From Flavobacteriales bacterium (GTDB taxonomy: Bacteria > Bacteroidota > Bacteroidia > UBA10329): a stretch of DNA of 64,000 bases. The position numbers and the translations under genes are program-made. Location: NCBI GenBank assembly GCA_021739695.1, contig JAIPBM010000003.1, positions 124,001 through 188,000 on the forward strand, written 5' to 3'. Below, in pieces: positions 1 through 9,074 of the stretch; position 1 is the stretch's first letter; every line of letters begins with the position of its first letter. A model generated the notes under the pieces. That model was not told the origin of the DNA and ran no database searches. It saw only the letters and a list, made by a program, of their open reading frames with translations.

Positions 1-1
1 G

Positions 2-283
2 AAGACCGAAGTGGTCCGATTGGAAGATGCCGGCTCAGAAACGAACTCGAACGACATGTTCATTGAATTGCCTGACAACAGCAGGAAAAAGATTCATTTT
101 GAATTTCCAAACATTGAAGAAACCAATGCCATTCACGAAGAACTTCGGTCGTTCAGAAACTGCATTGAAACGGATACAGAACCAGCCGTTTCTATTCAAG
201 ATGGCTACAACGCGCTTCAGATTGCCCATCAGATCGTAACCAAGTTGCACCTTGGCACCGATCTTCTTACTTCTGAGATATAA
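2..283 (+). CDS. Gfo/Idh/MocA family oxidoreductase, C-terminal fragment
   Basis: The reading frame is open to the left edge, so this is the 3' end of a longer gene. About 94 residues are visible. The stretch ELRSFRNCIETDTEPAVS followed by DGYNALQIAHQI matches the usual end of Gfo/Idh/MocA NAD(P)-dependent sugar or nucleotide-sugar dehydrogenases, where an acidic and proline-containing segment precedes a final helix. The Rossmann NAD-binding domain would lie outside the window. A lipoprotein and a sugar transferase follow at once, which suggests a role in making a nucleotide sugar for surface polysaccharide; that role is inferred from context only. Confidence 0.7.
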   Translation, partial: KTEVVRLEDAGSETNSNDMFIELPDNSRKKIHFEFPNIEETNAIHEELRSFRNCIETDTEPAVSIQDGYNALQIAHQIVTKLHLGTDLLTSEI

Positions 284-323
284 TAAAATTACTTTCGCGT
301 CCGTTCTCGCGCTTTATAATGCA

Positions 324-1199
324 ATGAGAAAACGACTACGACCAACCACATATCTGTTCATCCTTATTGTACTTGCTGCCTCATACAGTTCGTGCGACCT
401 GATCAATCCTGAAGAAACGATTCCTGGTTTTCTGAGAATTGATTCTATTTCTCTTGCGACCACAAGTGTGGAATCGGAAGGACATCCAGTTCCTAATTTG
501 GTAGATGCCTGGGTTTTCGATGATGATCAGTTGGTTGGCATTTATGAACTACCGGCAATCGTTCCTATCCTCCGAAATGGTGATGCCAACATCCGTATTC
601 GAGGTGGTATTAAGCTCAATGGTTTGGTTGGTTCGCGTGTTCCCTTATTGTTTTCTGAAGATTATCAGGCAACATTGGAGATGTTTCCCGATAGCCAACT
701 TCACGTAAACCCAACACTTCATTTTCATGATTGGGTTACATTTTCCTGGTTAGAAGATTTTGACAATGTAGGACTATCAATAGAAGCTTCTGCGGGTAGC
801 GATGGAACAACTGACCGTGTAAGCGGTGTAGAAGCCCTTGATGGAAATTCCTTTAAAATGGCACTCAGCGCTGATGAACTACTAATGGAATGTTCGATGA
901 CCGGAAACATGCTCGAACTTCCATCTGGAGGTGCACCTGTTTTTTTGGATTTCTCCTATAAAAACAACAACCCATTTGTTGTTGGACTATTTAGCAGCGA
1001 TGCTACTGGAACGATTCAAACATCACTCATTGTTCTCAATCCATCAGAAGATTGGAATCATATTTTCGTGAATCTGACGGATGCCGTGTCTGCAAACGCC
1101 TCCTACACCGGCCACCGACCATTCTTCGGATTTGTACGTGATGAAACCGTTTCAGGCGAAGCTTACGTCTATTTGGACAACATCAGGCTGATTCATTGA
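324..1199 (+). CDS. hypothetical lipoprotein in polysaccharide cluster
   Basis: A 291-residue protein. I start it at the ATG at 324, because it is followed by a charged n-region (MRKRLRPT), a hydrophobic stretch and a cysteine in SYSSCDL that fits a loose lipobox; the longer frame from 252 would put 24 extra residues before the signal. The rest is a beta-rich sequence with no motif I recognise. Its stop overlaps the start of the following sugar transferase by one base (TGATG), so the two are probably translated together. A role in export or surface attachment of polysaccharide is possible but not shown by the sequence. Confidence 0.6.
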   Translation: MRKRLRPTTYLFILIVLAASYSSCDLINPEETIPGFLRIDSISLATTSVESEGHPVPNLVDAWVFDDDQLVGIYELPAIVPILRNGDANIRIRGGIKLNGLVGSRVPLLFSEDYQATLEMFPDSQLHVNPTLHFHDWVTFSWLEDFDNVGLSIEASAGSDGTTDRVSGVEALDGNSFKMALSADELLMECSMTGNMLELPSGGAPVFLDFSYKNNNPFVVGLFSSDATGTIQTSLIVLNPSEDWNHIFVNLTDAVSANASYTGHRPFFGFVRDETVSGEAYVYLDNIRLIH

Positions 1200-2614
1200 T
1201 GAACCGAAAACTCCAAACTGCCAAGTATCTGCTGTTTGATTGGTTGGCTGCAACCATTACATGGAGCCTGTTTTTCTACTATCGGAAAACGTTTGTGGAA
1301 AGCAACAAGTTCGGCTATCAGGTAATGGTTAACGTGGACGAGCGATTCATCCTCGGATTGATTCTGATTCCGTTGTTCTGGTTGCTATTTTATACCGTTT
1401 TAGGCAACTACCGCAAGGTTTATCGCAAATCGAGACTGAAAGAATTCTTTCAAACCTTGCTTTCCACGCTTATTGGGGTTACATCCATCTTTTTCTTGCT
1501 TATTCTAGATGATGTGGTGGTAAACCACAAAACCTATTATCAGTCGTATGCGGTGCTTTTCGGAATGCAATTCGCATTCACATTCATATTCCGCTTCATT
1601 CTTTCCTCCATTACGGCTTCAAAAATTCATAGAAGGGTAATCGGTTTTCCTACGCTGATGGTTGGAAGCGATGCCAAAGCATTGGAAGTTTTCAATGAAT
1701 TGGATGGACAACGCCAAGCTTCCGGAAACCTTTTCAAGGGTTTTATCCGTGTTAAGGAGCGCGAACTTTATCCGCTGGAAGGTCGACTTCCATTTCTGGG
1801 AGACATGGAAAACCTAGAACAGGTCATCCGCGAAAATTCCATTGAAGAAGTGATCATTGCGCTTGAATCGAGCGAACACGCGAGTTTGCAGAACATACTT
1901 ACGCGGTTGGAAGACACGAATGTGATCGTGAAGGTGATTCCAGACATGTACGACATCCTTTCGGGTTCTGTGCGCATGGATTCCATTTATGGAACGCCAC
2001 TTATTCAAGTGACCCAAGATATAATGGCGCCTTGGCAACAAGTGACAAAACGGATCGGAGATATTTCTGTGTCCGTTTTTTCGCTTCTTGTGCTTAGTCC
2101 TGTTTACTTGATAACTGCATTTTTGGTAAAGGTTACCAGCCCAGGTCCAATATTCTATGCGCAGGAACGAATTGGAAAAGGCGGCAAACCGTTCTTCATC
2201 TATAAGTTCCGATCAATGGTTGTGAATGCTGAAAAGCTTGGGCCTGCGTTATCAAGCGACAATGACCCACGAATTACACCTTTCGGCAGGTTTATGCGTA
2301 AGGTGCGATTGGATGAAACTCCTCAGTTTTATAATGTATTGATCGGTGATATGAGCCTAGTAGGTCCACGACCAGAGCGCCAACATTTCATCGACCTTAT
2401 TGTAAAGGAAGCCCCTCATTACCGTCATCTTTTGAAGGTGAAACCTGGAATTACATCTTGGGGAATGGTGAAATACGGCTATGCCGAAAACGTGGAGCAA
2501 ATGGTAAGACGGATGAAGTTTGATCTGCTTTATATCGAAAACATGAGTTTGTTAGTGGATCTTAAAATTCTGATCTATACCGTTCAAACCGTGCTTATGG
2601 GAAGAGGAAAATAA
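1199..2614 (+). CDS. polyprenyl-phosphate sugar-1-phosphate transferase (WcaJ/WbaP type)
   Basis: A 471-residue integral membrane enzyme that would transfer a sugar-1-phosphate from a nucleotide sugar to undecaprenyl phosphate, the first step of exopolysaccharide or O-antigen repeat assembly. Four N-terminal membrane helices (about residues 10-140) are followed by a Rossmann-like CoA-binding_3 domain (about 145-260), a fifth helix near 290 and the catalytic bacterial sugar transferase domain to the end. Diagnostic motifs are SPGPIFYAQERIG, YKFRSM, LDETPQFYNV and DMSLVGPRP. Start is the ATG at 1199 rather than the TTG three bases upstream. It overlaps the lipoprotein stop by one base and follows a Gfo/Idh/MocA dehydrogenase, consistent with a glycan cluster whose remainder lies left of the window. 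Confidence 0.9.
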   Translation: MNRKLQTAKYLLFDWLAATITWSLFFYYRKTFVESNKFGYQVMVNVDERFILGLILIPLFWLLFYTVLGNYRKVYRKSRLKEFFQTLLSTLIGVTSIFFLLILDDVVVNHKTYYQSYAVLFGMQFAFTFIFRFILSSITASKIHRRVIGFPTLMVGSDAKALEVFNELDGQRQASGNLFKGFIRVKERELYPLEGRLPFLGDMENLEQVIRENSIEEVIIALESSEHASLQNILTRLEDTNVIVKVIPDMYDILSGSVRMDSIYGTPLIQVTQDIMAPWQQVTKRIGDISVSVFSLLVLSPVYLITAFLVKVTSPGPIFYAQERIGKGGKPFFIYKFRSMVVNAEKLGPALSSDNDPRITPFGRFMRKVRLDETPQFYNVLIGDMSLVGPRPERQHFIDLIVKEAPHYRHLLKVKPGITSWGMVKYGYAENVEQMVRRMKFDLLYIENMSLLVDLKILIYTVQTVLMGRGK

Positions 2615-2691
2615 CCTCAATTTCGAACTTCTGTTCAGTCGAATTTTCCTGACATCATACTATTTCAACAGTTGTTTCGTACTAAGATTAG

Positions 2692-3543
2692 ATGAAACAA
2701 ATACTTGTTCTGTTCTTGACCTTTGCTTTATGCCTTCTCAAGGTGATGGGGCAAAATCCGTTGCACCATTCGGTGTACTTCGAACGAGATAAGGCAGAAA
2801 TCTCAGCATCGGAGATTCAAAAACTGAATAAATTCCTTCAATCAGTTTCAGACACTGCTGCTAAAATTGAATTGATCGGACATGCTGATTATTTGGGTTC
2901 TGAAGCGTATAATCTTCGACTTTCAGAAAACAGGGCTAAAACTGTCGGTTCATTTCTAGAAAATCAGCGGTTGGTTCCTGTAAGAATCATCTTATCGGAT
3001 TTCAAAGGAGAGTCGGAATCAACTCAAACGCCTGATCCAAGCGGCAACCCGCCAGACCGAAAAGTGGAGATTGTACTTCAGCTCCAGCCAAAAAAGTCAC
3101 CAGCGATAAATGAACTCAAACCCATCGCAGAAGAACCTAGTTCAGAAACTGAACTTCTAACAAGAGCAGAGGTTGGTCAAACAGTGGTTCTCAGAAATCT
3201 CAACTTCTTTCCCGGCATGCATTACCTAGTTCCAGAAGCATTGCCAGAATTGGAACGCTTGGCCGAAGTTTTGAAATCCAATCCTAATATGGAGATTGAG
3301 ATCCAAGGCCACATCTGCTGTAAACTGGATTCGCTTGATGGCTTGGACATCAGCACGAGAACGTATAGTCTTTCCTTTAATCGGTCGAAATACATTTATG
3401 ACCAATTGGTATTGGCTGGTGTGGAGCAAGATCAAATGAAATATCGTGGTTTTGCGGGCAGCAGACCGCTGATAAAACCCGAACTGACGGAAACTGACCG
3501 CTTGCGTAACCGAAGGGTTGAGATCCGAATACTTAAGAAGTAG
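2692..3543 (+). CDS. OmpA family protein with two OmpA-like domains
   Basis: A 283-residue secreted protein: signal peptide MKQILVLFLTFALCLLKVMG, then two OmpA/MotB-type peptidoglycan-binding domains at about residues 27-125 and 175-283. The first has the helix signature NLRLSENRAK, the second FNRSKYIYDQL with RLRNRRVEIRIL at the end. A short proline- and serine-rich linker joins them. There is no beta-barrel, so this is probably a periplasmic or lipid-independent wall-binding protein. Its stop codon abuts the stop of the convergent WD40 gene with no spacer and no terminator hairpin. Confidence 0.8.
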   Translation: MKQILVLFLTFALCLLKVMGQNPLHHSVYFERDKAEISASEIQKLNKFLQSVSDTAAKIELIGHADYLGSEAYNLRLSENRAKTVGSFLENQRLVPVRIILSDFKGESESTQTPDPSGNPPDRKVEIVLQLQPKKSPAINELKPIAEEPSSETELLTRAEVGQTVVLRNLNFFPGMHYLVPEALPELERLAEVLKSNPNMEIEIQGHICCKLDSLDGLDISTRTYSLSFNRSKYIYDQLVLAGVEQDQMKYRGFAGSRPLIKPELTETDRLRNRRVEIRILKK

Positions 3544-5112
3544 TTATTCGGTAGGGAATTCGTCTTCAAAATTGAGCTCTACAGCAGAAGAACCTGTCAT
3601 ATCTGAACGCAACTCGATATCGAGTTTCTGAACACCATCCGAAATAGTCATTGTCACCGTATTGGGCGAAATGGTTCCCAGATTGTGTGCGTGCAGATAG
3701 AGATATACCTTCTTATAGGCCGAAGCATCAAAATGAACCACTTTCTTATCTGCTGTAATGCTGTACTCTTCTACAATGCATTTATCATCAATGAAGATGG
3801 AAACGATATCACCATCAATCACCTGTGCATCCCAAATCTCAAACGTTAACTGATGCGATTTCAACAGCAATCTGTGCTCTCTTCTGATCGGCATAACCCT
3901 TCGGCCATTTTTCCTATCAGGCAATTCGCTCACTATAGGATCAGCCACAATCGTATCAACTACAGCTACAACTCCATCCTCGTTCCCGGAAATCACTTTC
4001 GTATCAATTGGCTTGATTTTAACAACCTGAGGCACATCTTGCACAGGCTCTGAATATTGAACGATCTCAACATCTGGTTCTACACTTACTGGCTCTGTTT
4101 GAACTTCTTTCTTCTTCTTTTTGACTTCTTCAGGAACGTCTTCTACTATCTGCCAAAGTTTTATACTCTTGTCCAAACTGCCAGAAAGCAAATACTTTGG
4201 ACCACTTTCAAGATCAAAGGTCATCACCGTTCCTTGTTCAGCCCATTGATCTAAAACAAGTTGCTTGCTGTTCAGGTCCCATACATTGAAACGAGATGCA
4301 TGATCGCCAGTGACCACATATTTCTGGTCTTCTGTAAATGCTAGATTGCTGAACTTCCGAGAACTTGTTCCTGAACGGAAACTCGTTATCAGATAAAAAT
4401 TAGAAGGATCACGCATATCAACACGCGAATTATCGCACCACGAAAGCAATCGCTTTCCGTCACCAGAAAACTCCAAACAATTCACCATACAACTTCCTGT
4501 GTTGTATTCGCGAACAACTTCTCCCGAACTTAGGTCAAGTGCCATCAGGTACTTTCCAGCAGCAAAAATGATTTCCTTGCCATCTGGGCTCAAAACTGCA
4601 CATCTTATTTCTTCCTGTGGATCTGTATAAATAACCTCGGGATCACCCGTACTCTTCAACGGTATTTTGGACAGAAATCGGTTTGAACCACCGAAATAAA
4701 CCGTACCTGTCTTTGACGAAATGAGACAAAAATTAACCTTGTTCAAAGGGCTGCTTTCGGATGTAGGGCTAATTATTTGCTGAATGCCTTTTCCTGATGT
4801 CGCATCCCACACCTTCACTTGTCCATCTTCTCCTGCAGAAACGAGATACTTTCCATCTTCAGAATAGCGAACATCGGTCACCGAACCATAATGACCTTCC
4901 AGTTGCTTCACAGCACCGGTTCCATCTACCTTCCACATAAAAAGTTCCCCACGAGTGCCACCGCTGGCAAAATGAGTTCCATCAGGAGAAAAGGTTACTC
5001 TTCGAACACCATGAGAGTGCCCAGTGAAGGTCCTAATATGCTCTAGCTTCAAATTTTGCGCTTCGCAAAATTCAAAACCAATTAAACTGAGTACGTAAAA
5101 GATGAATCTCAT
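3544..5112 (-). CDS. secreted WD40-repeat protein with C-terminal beta domain
   Basis: A 522-residue protein. I choose the ATG at 5112 because MRFIFYVLSLIGFEFCEA forms a signal peptide; the longer frame adds five polar residues. Residues about 25-325 carry about seven WD40 repeats (for example HSHGVRRVTFSPDGTHFA, SGSLDKSIKLW). A lysine-rich linker (VKKKKKEV) and an acidic valine-rich stretch lead to a C-terminal domain of about 110 residues with DGDIVSIFIDD and HAHNLGTISPNTVTMTI. I have seen that second domain in many Bacteroidota secreted proteins, but I know of no assigned function. The protein is probably a periplasmic or surface beta-propeller scaffold; the partner is unknown. Confidence 0.75.
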   Translation of the reverse strand: MRFIFYVLSLIGFEFCEAQNLKLEHIRTFTGHSHGVRRVTFSPDGTHFASGGTRGELFMWKVDGTGAVKQLEGHYGSVTDVRYSEDGKYLVSAGEDGQVKVWDATSGKGIQQIISPTSESSPLNKVNFCLISSKTGTVYFGGSNRFLSKIPLKSTGDPEVIYTDPQEEIRCAVLSPDGKEIIFAAGKYLMALDLSSGEVVREYNTGSCMVNCLEFSGDGKRLLSWCDNSRVDMRDPSNFYLITSFRSGTSSRKFSNLAFTEDQKYVVTGDHASRFNVWDLNSKQLVLDQWAEQGTVMTFDLESGPKYLLSGSLDKSIKLWQIVEDVPEEVKKKKKEVQTEPVSVEPDVEIVQYSEPVQDVPQVVKIKPIDTKVISGNEDGVVAVVDTIVADPIVSELPDRKNGRRVMPIRREHRLLLKSHQLTFEIWDAQVIDGDIVSIFIDDKCIVEEYSITADKKVVHFDASAYKKVYLYLHAHNLGTISPNTVTMTISDGVQKLDIELRSDMTGSSAVELNFEDEFPTE

Positions 5113-5283
5113 TAGTTTCCCGACCAATCATAAGTAGTCAATTTTTTATACGTGCACAAATATCAGCGTGCAGTTGTCTTTGCAAATACAATTCCTGTTG
5201 CATAAGGGTTAAAACTCACCTTCTATTGTCGCCTTTTGAATGTACTTGCTAAAGTTTCAGTTTTATTTCCACATTTGCTGCTG

Positions 5284-6129
5284 ATGACGAAAGGTATTGG
5301 CTTCATGCTTATCAGCACATTTTCGTTTTCGCTGATGCAGTTATGCGTCAAGTATCTCAACCATTTGCCAACGCACGAGCTCATTCTTTTTCGAAGTGTG
5401 ATCTCGCTCCTTCTCAGCTTAGGCTATCTGTTACCAAAAGGAATTGACCCATTCGGAAACAATCGCAAATTCTTACTTCTTCGAGGAATCTTTGGGGTGA
5501 CAGCGCTGAGTTTATTCTTTCTCACCTTGCAGCATATTCCGCTTGCCAGCGCGGTTACGATTCAATACCTCTCTCCTATTTTCACTGCCATCATTGCCAT
5601 TTTCATGTTAGGTGAAAGGATGAAGACAGTACAATGGATTTTCTTCGGAATTGCATTCATCGGTGTAGCATTACTTAAAGGATTTGATGAACGTGTTTCT
5701 ATCTTCTATTTGGTTTTAGGCGTCATCTCGGCCTTTTTTGCTGGGGCTGCTTACAACTGCATACGTATTGTAAAAGATACCGATCATCCATTGGTAGTGG
5801 TATTCTACTTTCCGCTGGTAGCAACACCAATTATGCTTGTGCTTAGTTATTTTGAATGGATAACACCTGTTGGTTGGGATTGGGTTGCCATCCTTTTGCT
5901 GGGCATTTTTACGCAGATCGGTCAGGTTTTTATGACCAAGGCCTTGCAAGCTGAGAAGGCTAATCTTGTCACTAGCCTCAAATACCTAGGTTCGCTTTAT
6001 GCACTTATTTATGGTTACTTCTTCTTCGATGAAACCTACGGAATAGTCAGTCTATTGGGAATTGCCCTGGTGTTGGCTGGCGTTCTGCTAAACGTTGGAC
6101 TAAGAAATTACTGGGAGAAAAACACATAA
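5284..6129 (+). CDS. EamA/DMT-superfamily transporter
   Basis: A 281-residue protein with about ten hydrophobic helices arranged as two EamA halves (first half through about residue 135, second after it). The N-terminus MTKGIGFMLISTFSFSLMQ and the internal repeat of the fold, such as YLSPIFTAIIAIFMLGERM and the C-terminal LGSLYALIYGYFFFDE, are typical of drug/metabolite transporters of the YdcZ/RhaT group. Start at the ATG 5284 is preferred over the upstream TTG at 5236. The substrate cannot be told from sequence. A strong bidirectional terminator follows. Confidence 0.85.
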   Translation: MTKGIGFMLISTFSFSLMQLCVKYLNHLPTHELILFRSVISLLLSLGYLLPKGIDPFGNNRKFLLLRGIFGVTALSLFFLTLQHIPLASAVTIQYLSPIFTAIIAIFMLGERMKTVQWIFFGIAFIGVALLKGFDERVSIFYLVLGVISAFFAGAAYNCIRIVKDTDHPLVVVFYFPLVATPIMLVLSYFEWITPVGWDWVAILLLGIFTQIGQVFMTKALQAEKANLVTSLKYLGSLYALIYGYFFFDETYGIVSLLGIALVLAGVLLNVGLRNYWEKNT

Positions 6130-6171
6130 AAAGAAACCCCGAAAGCCAGTGTTGTCTTTCGGGGTTTCTTT
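6130..6171. terminator. bidirectional intrinsic terminator
   Basis: A perfect 16-bp inverted repeat (arms 6130-6145 and 6156-6171) with a 10-base loop, GC-rich core CCCCGAAAG and A-rich/T-rich ends on both sides. It lies between the convergent EamA transporter and the T9SS cargo gene and can serve both. Confidence 0.9.
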
Positions 6172-6189
6172 ATCAATTATCACAATCAG

Positions 6190-7131
6190 TTATTTGACCG
6201 TCATTCTTCGCGTTACACGGTCAACGCCATCGGATAACGTATAGACATAGATTCCAGAAGCTAGTCCGTTGGCAGAAAAGTCAATGGTGTTTCTTCCTTT
6301 AGCAGTTGAAACGCTACGAGAAATGATGCGATTTCCTAGCACGTCAAAAACTTCAAACTGAACCATCGAAACTTGCTTTTGCAAGTCGAAAGAAATAAGT
6401 GTTTGTCCTGAGAAAGGATTTGGTTGATTTTGTACTGTTGCAAACTGCTCGCTTGCATCTTGAATGCCAAGTCCACTTTCTATCACCTCCAAAACTGGAC
6501 CTTGATATCTGATTCCATCAGAAGTGAAATTGGTATCGCCAAAGGTCTCCAGTAAAGACCCCATATCCGTTACCCACGTATTGTAGCCAACAATATTGGC
6601 GATTGCACCTGGATCGAACTTGGCTGCGCGAGCATCAAGAAAGATAGTAAGTGGGTAAAGTCCGTCACTGTTCGGCCCTCCATTTGCTGCTGCAGTCCAA
6701 TCGGCCGCAGAACCTGTAATGCTGATGCAACCTGTGGTAGAAGAAAGTCCAACCGTTGTATCTCCTTGATTAACCCAATAACCAAAAGGATTTTCAACTT
6801 CGTCATACGTAGTATCGAGCGCTGCATCAGTGGTATAGCTTAATCCAGATGGAAGTCCTTCAACGGAAATCAATCGGAAAAAATCAGCGTACACAGTCAC
6901 ATCCAACGGAGGATTACCAGGTGCAAGTTCGATGGACAAAACTGTATCTGCTAAGGTGTGAACACTGATAATTCGTTCCTGATCACCGCAATCCAGGCAA
7001 GCATAAACAGGTTCTAATTGAATTGGAAGAAATGCAACTCCTGTTCCAGTGAAGCCAGATACTGGAACACATTGAGCAGATGCATTCAGACCTATAGAAA
7101 TAGTGAAGATTGATAGTAATAGTTTTTTCAT
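6190..7131 (-). CDS. secreted protein with T9SS type A sorting domain
   Basis: A 313-residue protein with signal peptide MKKLLLSIFTISIGLNASA and a C-terminal T9SS type A sorting domain over the last 75 or so residues (NQPNPFSGQTLISFDL, then VFDVLGNRI, SGIYVYTL). The middle has no motif I recognise; it contains two cysteines in CLDCGDQ close to the N-terminus. It is expected to be exported across the inner membrane by Sec and across the outer membrane by the type IX system, then anchored or released. A near-consensus -7 box (TAGATTCG on the minus strand, 7152-7159) lies just upstream. Confidence 0.8.
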   Translation of the reverse strand: MKKLLLSIFTISIGLNASAQCVPVSGFTGTGVAFLPIQLEPVYACLDCGDQERIISVHTLADTVLSIELAPGNPPLDVTVYADFFRLISVEGLPSGLSYTTDAALDTTYDEVENPFGYWVNQGDTTVGLSSTTGCISITGSAADWTAAANGGPNSDGLYPLTIFLDARAAKFDPGAIANIVGYNTWVTDMGSLLETFGDTNFTSDGIRYQGPVLEVIESGLGIQDASEQFATVQNQPNPFSGQTLISFDLQKQVSMVQFEVFDVLGNRIISRSVSTAKGRNTIDFSANGLASGIYVYTLSDGVDRVTRRMTVK

Positions 7132-7237
7132 GTGTTAGATTTAAAGTGCTGCGAATCTAATCTTTCTCACGAATTGCGTTGTTGATGTAATCGGTCAACG
7201 ACATAACCAAAGTTTCACTTTCTACGTTAAGAGTTCG

Positions 7238-8692
7238 GTGAATAGCGTTGGCGAGAAATTATTAATACCATCAAAAGCTACCAAAAATTGGTTTGAAGAG
7301 GCTTGGACACTTGTTTCATCGCTTGGCGTAAAGGAATCGGATTCTCCTTATTTATCGAGAAAGATCGTGCTTACCAATCAGGTAGCGATCATCATTTTTA
7401 CCATTGCCTTACTTCTAACTACAGGCTTTTTAGCCATTGACTCGCCACAAGCAACCATTAACTGGTTCTTGCTTTTACTGATTGCAGTTTGGGCGGTTCC
7501 GTTCTTGAATTTCCTTGGCAACAGAATCCTTTCAAGGCATGTGCTTAGTACGGCACTACCGTTATTCTCAGTCCTATTTGTAGCTCATATTCGTTCCATT
7601 GCTCCAGAGTCAGTGCATGAAGCAAGCTTTTACATCCCTCGCTATTTTCAGATAGCACTTAGCTTCATTCCTGTCATCCTTTTTGGTTTTGAAGAAAGGA
7701 AACACCTGTTCATCTCGTTCACATTTAACGTACTAGTACTTCTCTTTTACAACCAGATAATGGATGCGATGGGTGCAGGGCTAGGCGTGGCAGAACCGAT
7801 TATCAAGGACCCGTTCTTTGTAAGCGTATCTTCTGTTCTTGGTTTGATGATCGTTAGCACCGGATACTTTTTCTTGAACAAGATGAACAGCGAATATGAA
7901 GTTCAGATAGAAAGTCTGTTGCATAAAACTGAGCAACAGAATCGTAGCATGCAAGATGCAATCAACTATGCTAAAAACATACAGCAAGTGGTACTGCCAA
8001 AAGATAATGTGCTTGCCAAGCTAAAAGAGAACCTGTTTGTGCTTTACAAGCCGCTTCACACAGTATCGGGCGATTTTTACATGGTTGAGGAATCTGATGA
8101 CCATCTTATTTTTTCCGTCATAGATTGTACAGGACATGGTGTTCCAGGTGCTTTCATGAGCATCTTGGCAAGTTCATCGCTTCAACGGTCTATCGACCTT
8201 GTGGGTTATAAGCACCCTGAGGTGATACTGAACAATGCCAATCGTCTGTTTCATGAAGACCTCAGCCGCAGTGGAAATCCAGACATTCAGGATGGAATGG
8301 ACATGGTTCTCTGCAGTTTTGATAAACGTACGAATGAACTTCAATTGGCAGGAGCAAACCTTTCTGTACATGTAGTAACCGAAGGAGGAATTGCTGAATA
8401 TCGTACCGATAAAGGAGGAATCAGCATGGGTTCGCCCACACGTAACTTTAAAACCACCAGCGTTAAACTTGAACAGGGGAACCTTGTGTACATCAGTTCC
8501 GATGGCTACTACGACCAATTCGGTGGCGATCGGGATAAACGTTTGGGAAAACGCTCATTCAGAGAAAAACTGGAGACTATTTCGCACCTACCGATGACAG
8601 AACAACACGAAGTACTACTTGCGTTCTTCGAAGAGTGGAAAGGCAGTAGCTTTCAGGTAGATGACGTCTGTCTGATAGGTTTCAAATGTTGA
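7238..8692 (+). CDS. membrane-bound PP2C/SpoIIE-type serine/threonine phosphatase
   Basis: A 484-residue protein. Six hydrophobic helices (about residues 45-215) form a 7TM-like sensor region, followed by a short coiled coil (about 215-250, beginning VQIESLLHKTEQQNRSMQ) and a SpoIIE/PP2C catalytic domain (about 260-484). Metal-binding and core motifs are visible: SGDFYMVEE, IDCTGHGVPGAFMS and SSDGYYDQFGGD. Enzymes of this kind dephosphorylate anti-sigma-factor antagonists or other regulators. No ATG is available near the N-terminus; the GTG at 7238 is the best start. No anti-sigma kinase or STAS antagonist lies beside it. Confidence 0.85.
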   Translation: MNSVGEKLLIPSKATKNWFEEAWTLVSSLGVKESDSPYLSRKIVLTNQVAIIIFTIALLLTTGFLAIDSPQATINWFLLLLIAVWAVPFLNFLGNRILSRHVLSTALPLFSVLFVAHIRSIAPESVHEASFYIPRYFQIALSFIPVILFGFEERKHLFISFTFNVLVLLFYNQIMDAMGAGLGVAEPIIKDPFFVSVSSVLGLMIVSTGYFFLNKMNSEYEVQIESLLHKTEQQNRSMQDAINYAKNIQQVVLPKDNVLAKLKENLFVLYKPLHTVSGDFYMVEESDDHLIFSVIDCTGHGVPGAFMSILASSSLQRSIDLVGYKHPEVILNNANRLFHEDLSRSGNPDIQDGMDMVLCSFDKRTNELQLAGANLSVHVVTEGGIAEYRTDKGGISMGSPTRNFKTTSVKLEQGNLVYISSDGYYDQFGGDRDKRLGKRSFREKLETISHLPMTEQHEVLLAFFEEWKGSSFQVDDVCLIGFKC

Positions 8693-8848
8693 AATAACAC
8701 CCACGAGCAAGTCCCAAACCATCGATTGTCCTTCAAATAAAATGATCGACAAACTGCGCAACTGAAATACGTGTTTTTGGTAATAGGATGACAAAACTTT
8801 TCGTCAAAGTCACGAAATTGGCGTTCATTCTTAACTCTTTCAATATCC

Positions 8849-8956
8849 ATGTCTTTAACATTCGAATTCGCTAGAAAAGCACTTATTGCGTTGGTAATTA
8901 TTTGTGCAACTGCTGGAATGTTATGGATGGCCGCCAACACGGTTAGCGGAATCTGA
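8849..8956 (+). CDS. possible 35-residue single-helix membrane protein
   Basis: A short open frame with ATG start and TGA stop in the 382-base gap between the phosphatase and the S8 protease. The product begins MSLTFEFARKALIALVII and continues CATAGMLWMAANTVSGI: a short amphipathic lead with one Arg-Lys pair and one hydrophobic helix of about 20 residues. This layout is typical of small membrane proteins. No homologue is known to me, and a 36-codon frame can arise by chance, so the call is tentative. The rest of the gap shows no other feature. Confidence 0.35.
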   Translation: MSLTFEFARKALIALVIICATAGMLWMAANTVSGI

Positions 8957-9074
8957 ATCTCTGTTTTCACTCCTCATTTCATACGTTTGATCGGAAGCTC
9001 TGGCCTCCGAGTACGTATTGAACTTCATTGAAGATGAACGTTTGTTAGCTTTATCGCAATCAAACCTTATTCGT

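Noticed and set aside
8653-8970. Minus-strand 105-residue frame over the gap
   Set aside because: It runs into the phosphatase gene and lacks protein-like composition; the short plus-strand frame is the better candidate.
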